A stretch of 64,000 bases of DNA from Scilla litardierei (taxonomy: Eukaryota; Streptophyta; Magnoliopsida; Asparagales; Asparagaceae). The stretch covers positions 108,632,301-108,696,300 of the forward strand of contig CM061135.1 in NCBI GenBank assembly GCA_030789695.1, in the 5' to 3' direction. The position numbers and the translations under genes are program-made. Positions 47,020 to 58,840 of this stretch are shown piece after piece. The first letter of the stretch is position 1; each line of letters starts with the position of its first letter. The notes under the pieces were generated by a model that worked only from the letters and a program-made list of their open reading frames with translations, had not been told where the DNA came from and ran no database searches.

Positions 47020-49898
47020 TGTAACGACCACTTATCGTTGTACGTTTTTCGTGCACGTGCTTTGGCCGTGCACGTGTTTGTTTTAGACGTTGTTCGTTTG
47101 TGAACACTTTCGTGTGATATACCGTTGTGAACGTCTCTGAGAGTATTAAAAAGTGGCACTAATTTGGAACGATGTTTCTCGAGTCGTTTTCCCACAATTT
47201 AATCTTACTCGATGAGACGTGACGATTCTCACTTTTGACGGGAGACGTTTCTAATTTTAGTTTCGTCGTCCGAAGTCGAAATTGAGATCCGTCTTCTTAG
47301 TTAGCTCACATTTGTCACCACGATCACCCCGATATTTATTTTATAATTTTTGGAATTTATTTGACCACTTTTATATTTTTAACAAGTTTTATATTATTTT
47401 TAATAATTTATTTTTAAATTAATTTCGGCCAAATAAAATTTATTTGAGTTTAAAACGTTTTAAAGAAATTTTGAGCCAATTTCCAGCTCATTTGGACCAG
47501 GTCAAACCCTTGGATGAGTTGGAGTAATTGAATTTCAAATTTTAAATCTTTTTGAACTTCTAATCCTATTAGATTTAGCCCTAGACCAAGTCAACCCATC
47601 TATACTATATAAGCAACCCCTAGGAAGACCTATTTTCGCAAGAAATTAGCCCTAGCCTCTTCCAAAACCCAAAATTGACGTTGCGACGAATCGTCGCAAC
47701 GTTGCGACGAAGCAGCTCCGCACCGACCGAGAGAACGGGCCCGTTTTCCCCGCACCGACCGCTGCTCCGCCCGCACCAAGCTTCGCACAGCCGCTCCGCA
47801 TCGCACTCCCTCCGTTCGCCCGCTCCGACCGAGAGATCCCCTCGGTCAGACCGGTCGCCCGCTCCGCTCATCCGCATCGCCCCGCACGGCTCGCAAGCCC
47901 GCTCCGCACCCCGCTTTTCCCCGTGTCCGACCGAAGCGCCCGCCCGCCATCGCCGAAGCCCGCAACGTTGCAACGCTTGCAACGTTGCAGCGCTACGCTG
48001 CCCCGCATCCAAGGCACCCGACCGATGGCCTCCCCCGCTCCGACCGAGAGAACCAAGCCGCACCGACCCGCTGCGCTGCACAGCCCCCGTTCCCATGTGT
48101 CTGACCGAGCCCGACCCCCGCACCGAGGCTGTACGACCGATGGCCAATCGTCGCAACCCCGTACCCGTCGCACCGCTTGCCACCGTGGGCCCCCCAAGTT
48201 CTCCAGAGTTATTGTGGGTCCCCCAAAGGCCCCTAGGACTACTGTGGGCCCCACCTAGGTGCTTGCTCTTCAAGGATCCGTCGCGTACGACGTCGTCGCA
48301 CGTCGTAGCCCGTCGTCGCACGTGCAAGCTTTGGAATCTGGAACCGTCGCTCCGATTGATGCTCTGAACTCTCCAGCGAGGAAACTATATTGGAATCAGG
48401 ACTTGGAGCGCGTTCTCTTATTCCAACCCCCGGCGTCGCTACCCGACGCCGGTGTAGCTTTCGCGTCGTGTTGAGGTAACGTTTTGCACCCCTAGGAACC
48501 CCAACCCAATTGCATGCTAATCAAGACTAAAAATCAGTATTTTTAAAGTATTTTAAATGTTTTAAATTCATTAATCAAGATTAATAATATGGACTTTAGG
48601 CCGGTGGACTTTGCACGTAGATAATTGTGATTTTTGGACTCATTGGACGGTGTGCTCAGACGTCGAACTTGCAGGCAAGTGAAACTTGCCAACTCTTGTG
48701 TAGGGCCCTGTTTTCAGGCCACTTTCTTGTTCCTAGCGTAAAAGAGACTAGTCAGTGAAATGATAGCTGGCTAGACGCCTACTTGATCTAGTTTGACAAC
48801 GAAACTAGATCCGTCACCTAAATGATCTAGCTTGACAACGAAGCTAGATCCAACCCTTAAACTTGTCATTCATGCATGCTAAACTGTCACATTTACTTTT
48901 CTTACTTGTACGCTTTACTACTTGCCATGCCATGTCATCCATGCATTGATTGTTGCATCGTAGCACACGCTACATTACTTGTACTCCTTGAATACTACTT
49001 CCGGGGGAAACGGGCCTCATGTGTTGGTCAAAAGCCAATGCCCGGGTTCCCTGGACCGGCTAGGTGCACCCCTACGCCATACTTGTTTACACACTTCCTG
49101 GCTCGTGGACCAGAAGCGGGCCTCATGTGTTGGCCAGAAACCAATGCCCGATACACGTGGAGGGGTAGGGATAAACGGTTACTTGAGCTAGGAGCTGGCC
49201 GTGCAGCCACTCTAGCCAAAAGGCGGAATCTCTGTGCACGAGGTGCTTACTTTCCTTGCCTTGTACTTGTCTTGTGAATGCCATGCCATGCTCGTACTGT
49301 ACTTTACTTTACTTTACCTGTTGCACTCATACTTTAAACTGCCGTGTCATCGCATTCATACTAGAACTGCTAGGTTGCTTTACTTTTACCCACTTGTAGT
49401 TTCCTTGCACAAGTCTCCCAGACTTGCTGACATGTGCCCCTTGCTCTTTTGGGTGTCACATGTTAGACCTGAGCCAGAGATCGTTGCTGTGTACGTGATG
49501 AGTTGCTGACGCTGAGTCTGAGTCCATGATTGCCCAGGAGGATTTTGGTGGACACCGGTGACCATGCTTTGAGTTTTGTTGAGCTTTAGGCCTTTTGTTA
49601 GTTGTTGGTGCGTAGCACCGTTGTTTTGTACTTTATACTTTGTTGGCCATGTTTGGGCCTTTAAACTCTTTTCTTTTCAGCCTGGTGGCTTTTTCTGTGA
49701 TGTTGAAACTTATTTTATGGATATTCTGAGATATCTCTTTTGTCTCATTTAAATATTATTATCTTTGTTTCGTTCGCGTTGCAAGGACCTGCAGTTTAAA
49801 TTTGATCGACGCTTATCGGACTTGTAGCTTTGTAGCTTCAAGTCTGAGCGGACCTTCTCACGCTTCGCCTCCATATTTTTGGGAAGCGGGGCGTGACA
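47020..49898 (+). repeat. 5' LTR of C
   Basis: 2879 bp, TGTAACGACC...GGGGCGTGACA. TATATAAG lies at 47606-47613. A GC-rich block (about 47680-48300) built of 'ccgctccgaccgag' and 'gcaccgaccg' modules gives long ORFs on both strands (for example 47620-48327 minus, 47675-48367 plus); I regard these as compositional. A palindromic 'cgttgcgacgaatcgtcgcaacg' segment starts the block. Confidence 0.95.
47606..47613 (+). promoter_or_regulatory. TATA box of the C LTR
   Basis: TATATAAG, repeated at 53996-54003 in the 3' LTR. Transcription would begin near the 'cctaggaagacc' stretch, just before the GC-rich leader. Confidence 0.65.
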
Positions 49899-52800
49899 GG
49901 TTTTGTTGGTGGCCCATGCAGGTCCAGTCTTGCAATTGCGAATTAATGGAACAACGATAATAACAGAATGTCCATTAAATAAATTGCAACATCCGAGTCA
50001 GAAGCCCTGAGTCTAGTCGATTTCTTAGGACACTAGGTGGTAAGGGACTTAGTTAGACGTCTGTGCTTGCTAGTTAGAAGCCCCTGATTGATAGTTAGAC
50101 CCCCTTCTAGCAATTGATCGCCGTAGGAGTTACCTTAGTGGTCCTTGCCTAACCCTGACCATATTAGACTTCTAGATTTTCCTTCGGTCGTTCGCTTTTG
50201 GGTTCAACGATTTCGGACCAAGCTGAACGCATTTCCTTACCGTCTAACCTTTAGAAGTCTTAGCGCTTAGTTCCTAATCTTTAGTTGTTCGACCGTAGGA
50301 GTTCTCCGTAGCCTCTTCTGATCCATATCCTAGGCATAGGTATGTTTGGCTCCCTGACCAACCTCCTTGCCTCGATTCACGAGATCGCCCCATGACGATC
50401 GTCGTCAATTTTCAAATCTTTCCGTTACAATCTTGAATCTTCCAAAGGTATCTTTCGATAGGTCTAAATTTGTTCAAAATTTTAATATATTTATACTTCA
50501 TACTTCTTCATTGATTTAAATTTTTAAAAACGTTTGTCGGAACTTTGAACTCTAGCTTATAATATTTTTCCCAGCCTATGTTTTCGTACTCATGTCGTCT
50601 TTTCATATATTAATTTTATTTTTGCTTTGCCAATTCGATTTATAATTTCCTTCTTATTTGTGTTATACGAATGATACGTCGTGTTTACTTTAATATACTT
50701 TCAAGACACATGGAATTTCAGCTTCCAGCAAGTTGGTTTTTGCTCGTCGTTCTCGCTATTTCAGATTTTTGCAAAATTACTATTTACATAACCTCTTTCT
50801 GATTTAGACCCTCCATGGTTTGATCCTAAAGACTTACTATTCGATTTCGATAATTCTTATACTAAGCCAATATTATTATTTTCCGTGCACCATACCTACT
50901 TTCAATTATTTTTATATCCGTACTAGACTTGTTGTGCTCACATATTAAGAACCTTGTGTAAATCAGTTTCTCATTTCTGGCAAACCTTGGTTTTCTAAAA
51001 ATAGTTTCAAATTGATTATCTTCAATTTTCCATAGCCTAAAGTTTTGAAAGCATTTAACCTGATTTTAAATTCTTCCGTTGTTTGATTCCATTCTTTGAC
51101 TTTCGAAAATTTTTGGCAACATTATATTAAATTATTGACGTATAAATTTTCTAAATCATGTCCTTAATATTTGTGTAAATGATTTTACTTCCTTTTAAAA
51201 TGATTTTTAAAACCAGTAGGCCATCCTCTATTATTTTGAATATTCGACTCAGATTTATTTTGAACAACACGTTTTATCGATCCCCAAACATTTCTTCTCC
51301 GACGAGGATTTTAAAGTACAACAGTTTTCAGAATTCACGTATTTTAGCATGGGCTACTTACCCTATCTTCTTTTCTATATCCTAGGTATGTATCACCACA
51401 TCTCCATTTTCCCTCAACCTAAACATCACCTTTGAGTCAATGTTTCGTCTAACCAAGCTGTCTTCTTGTATACGTCCTATCTGAACTCGTGCTTATCGAT
51501 CCTTCCTCGTCTCGCTCTCGACCTCTCTTTATTGCTTAGGTCTTAGGGTCCTTCAATGTCTGGTCAACTCTTAGTTGTTAGTAAACCCTTGGACCGTTGT
51601 GAGGTGTCGTAGTGCACGTACCTAAGTGGTGTACGTGGGCTTGAATGAGTATACCCCCATAGTATATTGATGTTCGCATATTGGGTGATATATATATACT
51701 CGGAGTTATTCGTGATAGTATGAAGTTGTGGTGTGATAGTAGTTATAGATTTTGTGGATAGCTATACTATACTAGGGATGCTTGTGTATATTTGAATTAG
51801 CGTTGGAATATCTAATGGAGTGTATGTAGTTGGTGATACTTATAATGGTTGAAATAAAATGATTGGTAAAGCTATGTGTGTGCTAGGTGTGATAATAATA
51901 AGTGTATGTATAGTTAAGTAAGTAGGCCTATTGAGTGACCCATATATTAGTACGTGTGAGTATTGTGCTCGTAGGTAGATATACATTGTGCTTGGACGTA
52001 GGAAGTTATGTTTCGTTGCATGGGTATATAAGTGATATACATATGGTAGTAGGGTTAAAATTTTGATTGGTATTGTTTGCTTTTACGGGATGTTGCATAC
52101 GTGCATACCGTGAGGTATACACGACTATTGCACATCTTAATTATATATGTGTGGATGTGTTAGTATACTAATTATAGGTAGTAGGCTATGGTGTGAATAT
52201 ATAAATATATATGTCGCATGTGTATGGGACTATACCATGAATACGTATGCATGTACTAGGGAGTGTATTATAAATATACGAGTGCTGATGTCTGTATTAT
52301 TATTATTATGGTGTATAAATTGATTGAACTATGTAAGTATTACCGGACTAAATATTTAGAGTGATTGATCTATGGAATGTATATGGTTGTATTGGTAGAC
52401 ATATATATAAATATAAGAGTGGTATTGGTATAGGTATGAATGCCGTGTTACGTATATAGAATATTCTGATATGTGTGTTGAGTCTCGATCAAGCTTGAGT
52501 GGGTAAACTCTAAGCATATTGAATGTATGTTTGTAGTTTGAATATAGCGATGTTTGATGTATGTATAGTGATAGGAGTGTTTGTGCCTGGTTGAGTTACG
52601 CACATGACTGTGGGTCGCTACACCAGTATATAGTTATAGGAGTTGGTCTTGCGGTATAGTTATTTACTAAGGACTTGCTTGTGTGCTAGCTAAACTAGGT
52701 GTGTAGATGTGCTAGTAATATAATGGTATGATTGGTATGCGTAAATGAAATGTTAGCGTGTATGGGTGTGCACCTTGCACGGGTAAGTATGTGCTTAGTT

Positions 52801-53409
52801 ATAGGTATTGATGACTATGATATATGTGGCGTATCGTAAATATAGTTATAGGACCGAATGTGATGTGAATATACGGTGAAATTATTGCATGCATTTGTAT
52901 GACTATATATTGTGAAATTATAGTAGTGGTGAATGTATATTAGATATAGTGAACTTGATTTAATAATGGTATGGTGTGACTGCTTATGTGGTAGTGTTTG
53001 GTATTGAATGAATATTAGAGGGTAGTATACCCTTGATGTTTGTGCATAGGTAGCTACATATAGGTAGAGCGATGATTGTATTGGCTAAGCGTGAAACTAT
53101 CTTTATATAAGTACCTGAAATATTGTTTTGTGATTAGGTAGGTAGTAGTTATATAAGGGATGCATGCTTATATATATGATTGAAATACGTGTATGAGTTT
53201 GACTGACTATAATAGGTATAAGTATATGACGTACGTGAATGTATATGTATACGTGTTGGTAGTATTAATGTTTGACTACCTAGTGCATATATAAGCATTT
53301 GTAATGACTATACCTGGTTTAAATTAGTATGACTTGAATGGGGTAGTTACTAGAGCGACTAGCTATATTAGAAAGTCCGAGGACGGACTTTATTCTAAGG
53401 TGGGGAGGA
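49899..53409 (+). other. Interior of C: no coding capacity, two halves of opposite composition
   Basis: No frame above about 70 codons and no Gag or Pol motif. From 49899 to about 51590 the plus strand is C/T-rich; from about 51600 to 53390 it is markedly poor in C and rich in T, A and G (strings of gtatg, tatag, tgtgt). No standard primer site is obvious after the LTR ('ggttttgttggtggccc'). A purine tract AAGGTGGGGAGGA (53397-53409) precedes the 3' LTR. Confidence 0.75.
53397..53409 (+). promoter_or_regulatory. Polypurine tract of C
   Basis: AAGGTGGGGAGGA directly before the 3' LTR start (TGTAACG at 53410). It fixes the plus orientation of C. Confidence 0.75.
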
Positions 53410-56288
53410 TGTAACGACCACTTATCGTTGTACGTTTTTCGTGCACGTGCTTTGGCCGTGCACGTGTTTGTTTTAGACGTTGTTCGTTTGTGAACACTTT
53501 CGTGTGATATACCGTTGTGAACGTCTCTGAGAGTATTAAAAAGTGGCACTAATTTGGAACGACGTTTCTCGAGTCGTTTTCCCACAATTTAATCTTACTC
53601 GATGAGACGTGACGATTCTCACTTTTGACGGGAGACGTTTCTAATTTTAGTTTCGTCGTCCGACGTCGAAATTGAGATCCGTCTTCTTAGTTAGCTCACA
53701 TTTGTCACCACGATCACCCCGATATTTATTTTATAATTTTTGGAGTTTATTTGACCACTTTTATATTTTTAACAAGTTTTATATTATTTTTAATAATTTA
53801 TTTTTAAATTAATTTCGGCCAAATAAAATTTATTTGAGTTTAAAACGTTTTAAAGAAATTTTGAGCCAATTTCCAGCTCATTTGGACCAGGTCAAACCCT
53901 TGGATGAGTTGGAGTAATTGAATTTCAAATTTTAAATCTTTTTGAACTTCTAATCCTATTAGATTTAGCCCTAGACCAAGTCAACCCATCTATACTATAT
54001 AAGCAACCCCTAGGAAGACCTATTTTCGCAAGAAATTAGCCCTAGCCTCTTCCAAAACCCAAAATTGACGTTGCGACGAATCGTCGCAACGTTGCGACGA
54101 AGCAGCTCCGCACCGACCGAGAGAACGGGCCCGTTTTCCCCGCACCGACCGCTGCTCCGCCCGCACCAAGCTTCGCACAGCCGCTCCGCATCGCACTCCC
54201 TCCGTTCGCCCGCTCCGACCGAGAGATCCCCTCGGTCAGACCGGTCGCCCGCTCCGCTCATCCGCATCGCCCCGCACGGCTCGCAAGCCCGCTCCGCACC
54301 CCGCTTTTCCCCGTGTCCGACCGAAGCGCCCGCCCGCCATCGCCGAAGCCCGTAACGTTGCAACGCTTGCAACGTTGCAGCGCTGCGCTCCCCCGCATCC
54401 AAGGCGCCCGACCGAGGGCCTCCCCCGCTCCGACCGAGAGAACCAAGCCGCACCGACCCGCTGCGCTGCACAGCCCCCGTTCCCATGTGTCTGACCGAGC
54501 CCGACCCCCGCACCGAGGCTGTACGACCGATGGCCAATCGTCGCAACCCCGCACCCGTCGCACCGCTTGCCACCGTGGGCCCCGCAAGTTCTCCAGAGTT
54601 ATTGTGGGTCCCCCAAAGGCCCCTAGGACTACTGTGGGCCCCACCTAGGTGCTTGCTCTTCAAGGATCCGTCGCGTACGACGTCGTCGCACGTCGTAGCC
54701 CGTCGTCGCACGTGCGAGCTTTGGAATCTGGAACCGTCGCTCCGATTGATGCTCTGAACTCTCCAGCGAGGAAACTATATTGGAATCAGGACTTGGAGCG
54801 CGTTCTCTTATTCCAACCCCCGGCGTCGCTACCCGACGCCGGTGTAGCTTTCGCGTCGTGTTGAGGTAACGTTTTGCACCCCTAGGAACCCCAACCCAAT
54901 TGCATGCTAATCAAGACTAAAAATCAGTATTTTTAAAGTATTTTAAATGTTTTAAATTCACTAATCAAGATTAATAATATGGACTTTAGGCCGGTGGACT
55001 TTGCACGTAGATAATTGTGATTTTTGGACTCATTGGACGGTGTGCTCAGACGTCGAACTTGCAGGCAAGTGAAACTTGCCAACTCTTGTGTAGGGCCCTG
55101 TTTTTAGGCCACTTTCTTGTTCCTAGCGTAAAAGAGACTAGTCAGTGAAATGATAGCTGGCTAGACGCCTACTTGATCTAGTTTGACAACGAAACTAGAT
55201 CCGTCACCTAAATGATCTAGCTTGACAACGAAGCTAGATCCAACCCTTAAACTTGTCATTCATGCATGCTAAACTGTCACGTTTACTTTTCTTACTTGTA
55301 CGCTTTACTACTTGCCATGCCATGTCATCCATGCATTGATTGTTGCATCGTAGCACACGCTACATTACTTGTACTCCTTGAATACTACTTCCGGGGGAAA
55401 CGGGCCTCATGTGTTGGTCAAAAGCCAATGCCCGGGTTCCCTGGACCGGCTAGGTGCACCCCTACGCCATACTTGTTTACACACTTCCTGGCTCGTGGAC
55501 CAGAAGCGGGCCTCATGTGTTGGCCAGAAACCAATGCCCGATACACGTGGAGGGGTAGGGATAAACGGTTACTTGAGCTAGGAGCTGGCCGTGCAGCCAC
55601 TCTAGCCAAAAGGCGGAATCTCTGTGCATGAGGTGCTTACTTTCCTTGCCTCGTACTGGTCTTGTGAATGCCATGCCATGCTCATACTGTACTTTACTTT
55701 ACTTTACCTGTTGCACTCATACTTTAAACTGCCGTGTCATCGCATTCATACTAGAACTGCTAGGTTGCTTTACTTTTACCCACTTGTAGTTTCCTTGCAC
55801 AAGTCTCCCAGACTTGCTGACATGTGCCCCTTGCTCTTTTGGGTGTCACATGTTAGACCTGAGCCAGAGATCGTTGCTGTGTACGTGATGAGTTGCTGAC
55901 GCTGAGTCTGAGTCCATGATTGCCCAGGAGGATTTTGGTGGACACCGGTGACCATGCTTTGAGTTTTGTTGAGCTTTAGGCCTTTTGTTAGTTGTTGGTG
56001 CGTAGCACCGTTGTTTTGTACTTTATACTTTGTTGGCCATGTTTGGGCCTTTAAACTCTTTTCTTTTCAGCCTGGTGGCTTTTTCTGTGATGTTGAAACT
56101 TATTTTATGGATATTCTGAGATATCTCTTTTGTCTCATTTAAATATTATTATCTTTGTTTCGTTCGCGTTGCAAGGACCTGCAGTTTAAATTTGATCGAC
56201 GCTTATCGGACTTGCAGCTTTGTAGCTTCAAGTCTGAGCGGACCTTCTCACGCTTCGCCTCCATATTTTTGGGAAGCGGGGCGTGACA
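53410..56288 (+). repeat. 3' LTR of C
   Basis: 2879 bp, same length as the 5' LTR. Differences cluster in the GC-rich block (for example ctacgctgcccc against ctgcgctccccc) and are otherwise scattered. Confidence 0.95.
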
Positions 56289-56661
56289 ATCCCTTATAGG
56301 GCCTTTGTTGAGACGGGCCGGTATACGTTGATGGGCTCCCGGCCAGCGATTGGGCTCCTGGGCTCGTGTCTTTTTGGGTCTCGGTCAAATAGGCGTAACA
56401 AGTTGATTGCATGAATTTAGGGAGTCCCTTTCTTTGTTCTTAAAAGCTTGCAAGTGCCATCTTTAAATAAGATATGAAATCTTTATAGCATGACATTCGT
56501 ATTTTCTGAGTTATCGTGATGTGTAGCTTATGGCTTGAGATCTGAGAGAATAATCTAGCGACCCCTTCCACCTCATTTTCTTTCCTTTTCATTTCATTTC
56601 CTTTGTATTCATGTCTCGAGTTAGTCTCTTTACTTATCTTCCTCGATGACGAGTAAGAGGC

Positions 56662-56676
56662 AAGCTTGGGGGATTT
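56662..56676 (+). promoter_or_regulatory. Polypurine tract of A
   Basis: AAGCTTGGGGGATTT ends directly at the 3' LTR start (TGATCACTCC at 56677). Confidence 0.8.
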
Positions 56677-58761
56677 TGATCACTCCATATTTTACACCTT
56701 TTTTCCGCATGTTTGCACGCCATTTCAATTGCTCATATTGCGATTTTCACGATTATTCGATGATATTGCGTCACTTTTCACCATTTCTTGTTTTTGTCGG
56801 ATTTCAGGAAATATGGAGCAATTGGGAGCAAAACTGAGCTTAAAGGACTTGCGCGCATAACGAAGCACCGCTCATGGCCTTATTGAGGAGATATCAGCGT
56901 TAGAGGATGAGTGGAGAAGGAAAGAATTTGGTAGAATCGACGAGGAGTCAAAAAGAAGAAGAAACAAGCACATCAGCTCATCACTCGGCCGAGTAGACCT
57001 CTCACTCGGCCGAGCAAGAAGCACCACTCGGCCGAATAGAACGGATACGCACACGAAGTCTTCAGCATATACTCGGCCGAACAAAGAAAGCCTACTCGGC
57101 CGAGTGAGAAACTTCACTCGCCCGAGTGGTACAGGGAATTCGTCCAGAGAAAAGGCCGAAGTTATTGGAATTTTCAGAGATCCTTTGGAGACCTACTCGG
57201 CCGAGTAGAGAAGCCCACTCGCCCGAGTGAAGAATCCCACTCGGCCGAGTGAAGCCGATGACACGAGCGCCCAGATTTTCAGACATCCTTCTACTCTTTT
57301 GAAATCTTCTATCATTCCAGCGGTCAAATTATTTTTCTCATATTTTTTATGGATAATAGACTTCATGAAGGTTCCAACGCCACCAAGAATACGTCAATCG
57401 GAGGTCGGATGAAATCTGGGGAATTTCTGCAAGTCGATGCTGCAGTGCTGGAATTTGCATGTCAGTGTCACTCGGCCGAGTGACATTTCCGCTCGGCCGA
57501 GTGACCAGTTTTTACCAGTTTTTGACAGAGTGCTGTTTTCTGGAAATTCTGCAGGAATTCCCACTCGACCGGGTGAGCTTTCCACTCGGCCGAGTCGCTG
57601 CCTGCCCAGAACTTAACTTACACGCGGACATGATTTCGGGCGCGGGTTTCGGAGTGGTTTTAGGGGCTATTTGCTAGGGTTTTTTTGGGGCTATATAAGG
57701 GGTTTGTAGCCATCATTAGAGGGAGTTCCCATGATGTTTTCTTAGTGATTATTTTAGAGGTTAGGCCATGCCCTAGGCCCCTCTTGGATCTAAAAGCTTG
57801 TATTTGGATTGAAGATCTTCATCAAAGCTAAGTATTTTGTTCTTGTTATTTGAATCTTTGTTTTTTCTATCTTTTTGTATGCAAGCAATGATTTTTATTG
57901 ATTCTCATATCATTATTGCTATGCTTGAGTAGATTTGTTGTTCTAGGGCATGTGTATGAACCCTATGGATCTAATTTCAGATTTGTGATGAATGAATTTC
58001 TAAATTGCTAGAATTGCTAGGAGGTTAGGTTGTGATCGATTTATTACGGATAGCTAGGAATTTCCATCGATTGAGGTTTGCAAGAGATTGGATTCTAATC
58101 GATGTGAAGGCCTAGATATTCGATTTAGGTTTATAATCGAGATTCTCTAGACTTGGTTTGCAAGAGATTGGACCAAAGCTAGGATTTTTATTATAAATCT
58201 ATACCCATATTCGTTTGCAATAGATTTGACGAATACAAACTATCACAACCTAGATCGTAACTCGAGTTTGCACGAGAGTGGGCTCAAGGGGCAATTGAAC
58301 GATGATGTCGATCCTAATGCTAGCGGCTTAGGCTAGGGTTTGCAAGAGATTGGGCCCTATCCTAGGGTTGCTATAGACCAGCAATAGCGCGAGAGCGTGA
58401 GCTTGGTTCTCTATTCAGTTACGACTAGTTCACCTCAATACAAGCCTAGTAATATTGAGATTCACTATTTACAAGATGTATGACGATCCGTAGTGGGGAT
58501 TCCCTAGCTCTAGACTCTTTTATTGTATTAAATTTGAATCGATACTTTATCCGACTTCTTTGTCACCGACATCGACATCCACCACCATTTCCATTATATC
58601 ATTCCATAACCATCTCCACCAATAAAACATTCGTAGTCGAGCCAACCTAGGATAGATTGGAACCAACACCACCTCCTCGTGTTCGATACCCGCTCGCCAC
58701 TTGACTGTGCACTTGCGGTAAAACTACAATCGTTCTTCGGGTGTATATCCGGGGCCTATCA
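56677..58761 (+). repeat. 3' LTR of A
   Basis: 2085 bp, TGATCACTCC...GGGCCTATCA. It keeps about eight exact CTCGGCCGAG cores (56975-57595), a TATA box (57692-57699) and the five TTTGCAAGAGATTGG motifs. Confidence 0.9.
56975..57595. repeat. Palindrome array (CACTCGGCCGAGTG), well preserved
   Basis: About thirteen instances, eight with exact CTCGGCCGAG; variants include CTCGCCCGAG and CTCGACCGGG. Spacing is irregular (about 15-90 bp). Confidence 0.92.
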
Positions 58762-58826
58762 ATCCTTCATCACACTTCACACACACATTTCTCTTTGCTC
58801 AAATTTTTTATTGGTTTGTCATCATC

Positions 58827-58840
58827 AAAAGGGGGGAGAT
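58827..58840 (+). promoter_or_regulatory. Polypurine tract of E
   Basis: AAAAGGGGGGAGAT directly before the 3' LTR start TGTTGGAAGC at 58841. Confidence 0.8.

Larger units (their letters stand above)
47020..56288 (+). mobile_element. Non-coding LTR retrotransposon C (LARD-like), TSD atccc
   Basis: 9269 bp with TSD atccc at 47015-47019 and 56289-56293, inserted in the 5' LTR of B. Both LTRs are 2879 bp with no indels and about 19 substitutions by eye (0.7%), so the insertion is recent. The TGTAACGACC start and 'GGTGGGGAGGATG' tract recall chromovirus LTR elements. The 3.5-kb interior has no gag or pol. Orientation (+) is set by the polypurine tract before 53410. Confidence 0.92.
38597..56400 (-). 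mobile_element. Pol-only Tat-type gypsy element B, split by C; TSD agttg
   Basis: TSD agttg lies at 38592-38596 and 56401-56405. On the element strand the order is: 5' LTR (56400-56294 joined to 47019-46162), primer site, pol (46149-42115), antisense ORF (42016-39874, opposite strand), polypurine tract, 3' LTR (39562-38597). It lacks gag; only a ~15-residue Gag-like leader precedes protease. LTR divergence is about 2% by eye (roughly 18 differences in 965 bp). Confidence 0.92.
32963..58761 (+). mobile_element. Non-autonomous gypsy-like element A, split by B; TSD atcct
   Basis: TSD atcct lies at 32958-32962 and 58762-58766. The 5' LTR is 32963-35070 and the 3' LTR 56677-58761. The primer site is of Asp-tRNA type. 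The internal region (35071-38596 and 56401-56676, about 3.8 kb without B) encodes no Gag or Pol, only an acidic ORF of unknown family. Asp-tRNA priming and AAGCTTGGGGGA polypurine tracts suggest the Athila/Tat side of Ty3/gypsy. By eye the first ~205 bp of the LTRs differ at 7 sites (about 3%). Confidence 0.88.

Noticed and set aside
47620..48367. Overlapping 230-residue ORFs on both strands of the GC-rich LTR block of C, repeated at 54010-54711
   Set aside because: Both strands are open because the block is GC-rich and repetitive. It sits in the LTR leader after the TATA box, has no family motif, and frames break between the two LTRs (96 against 230 codons on the plus strand).
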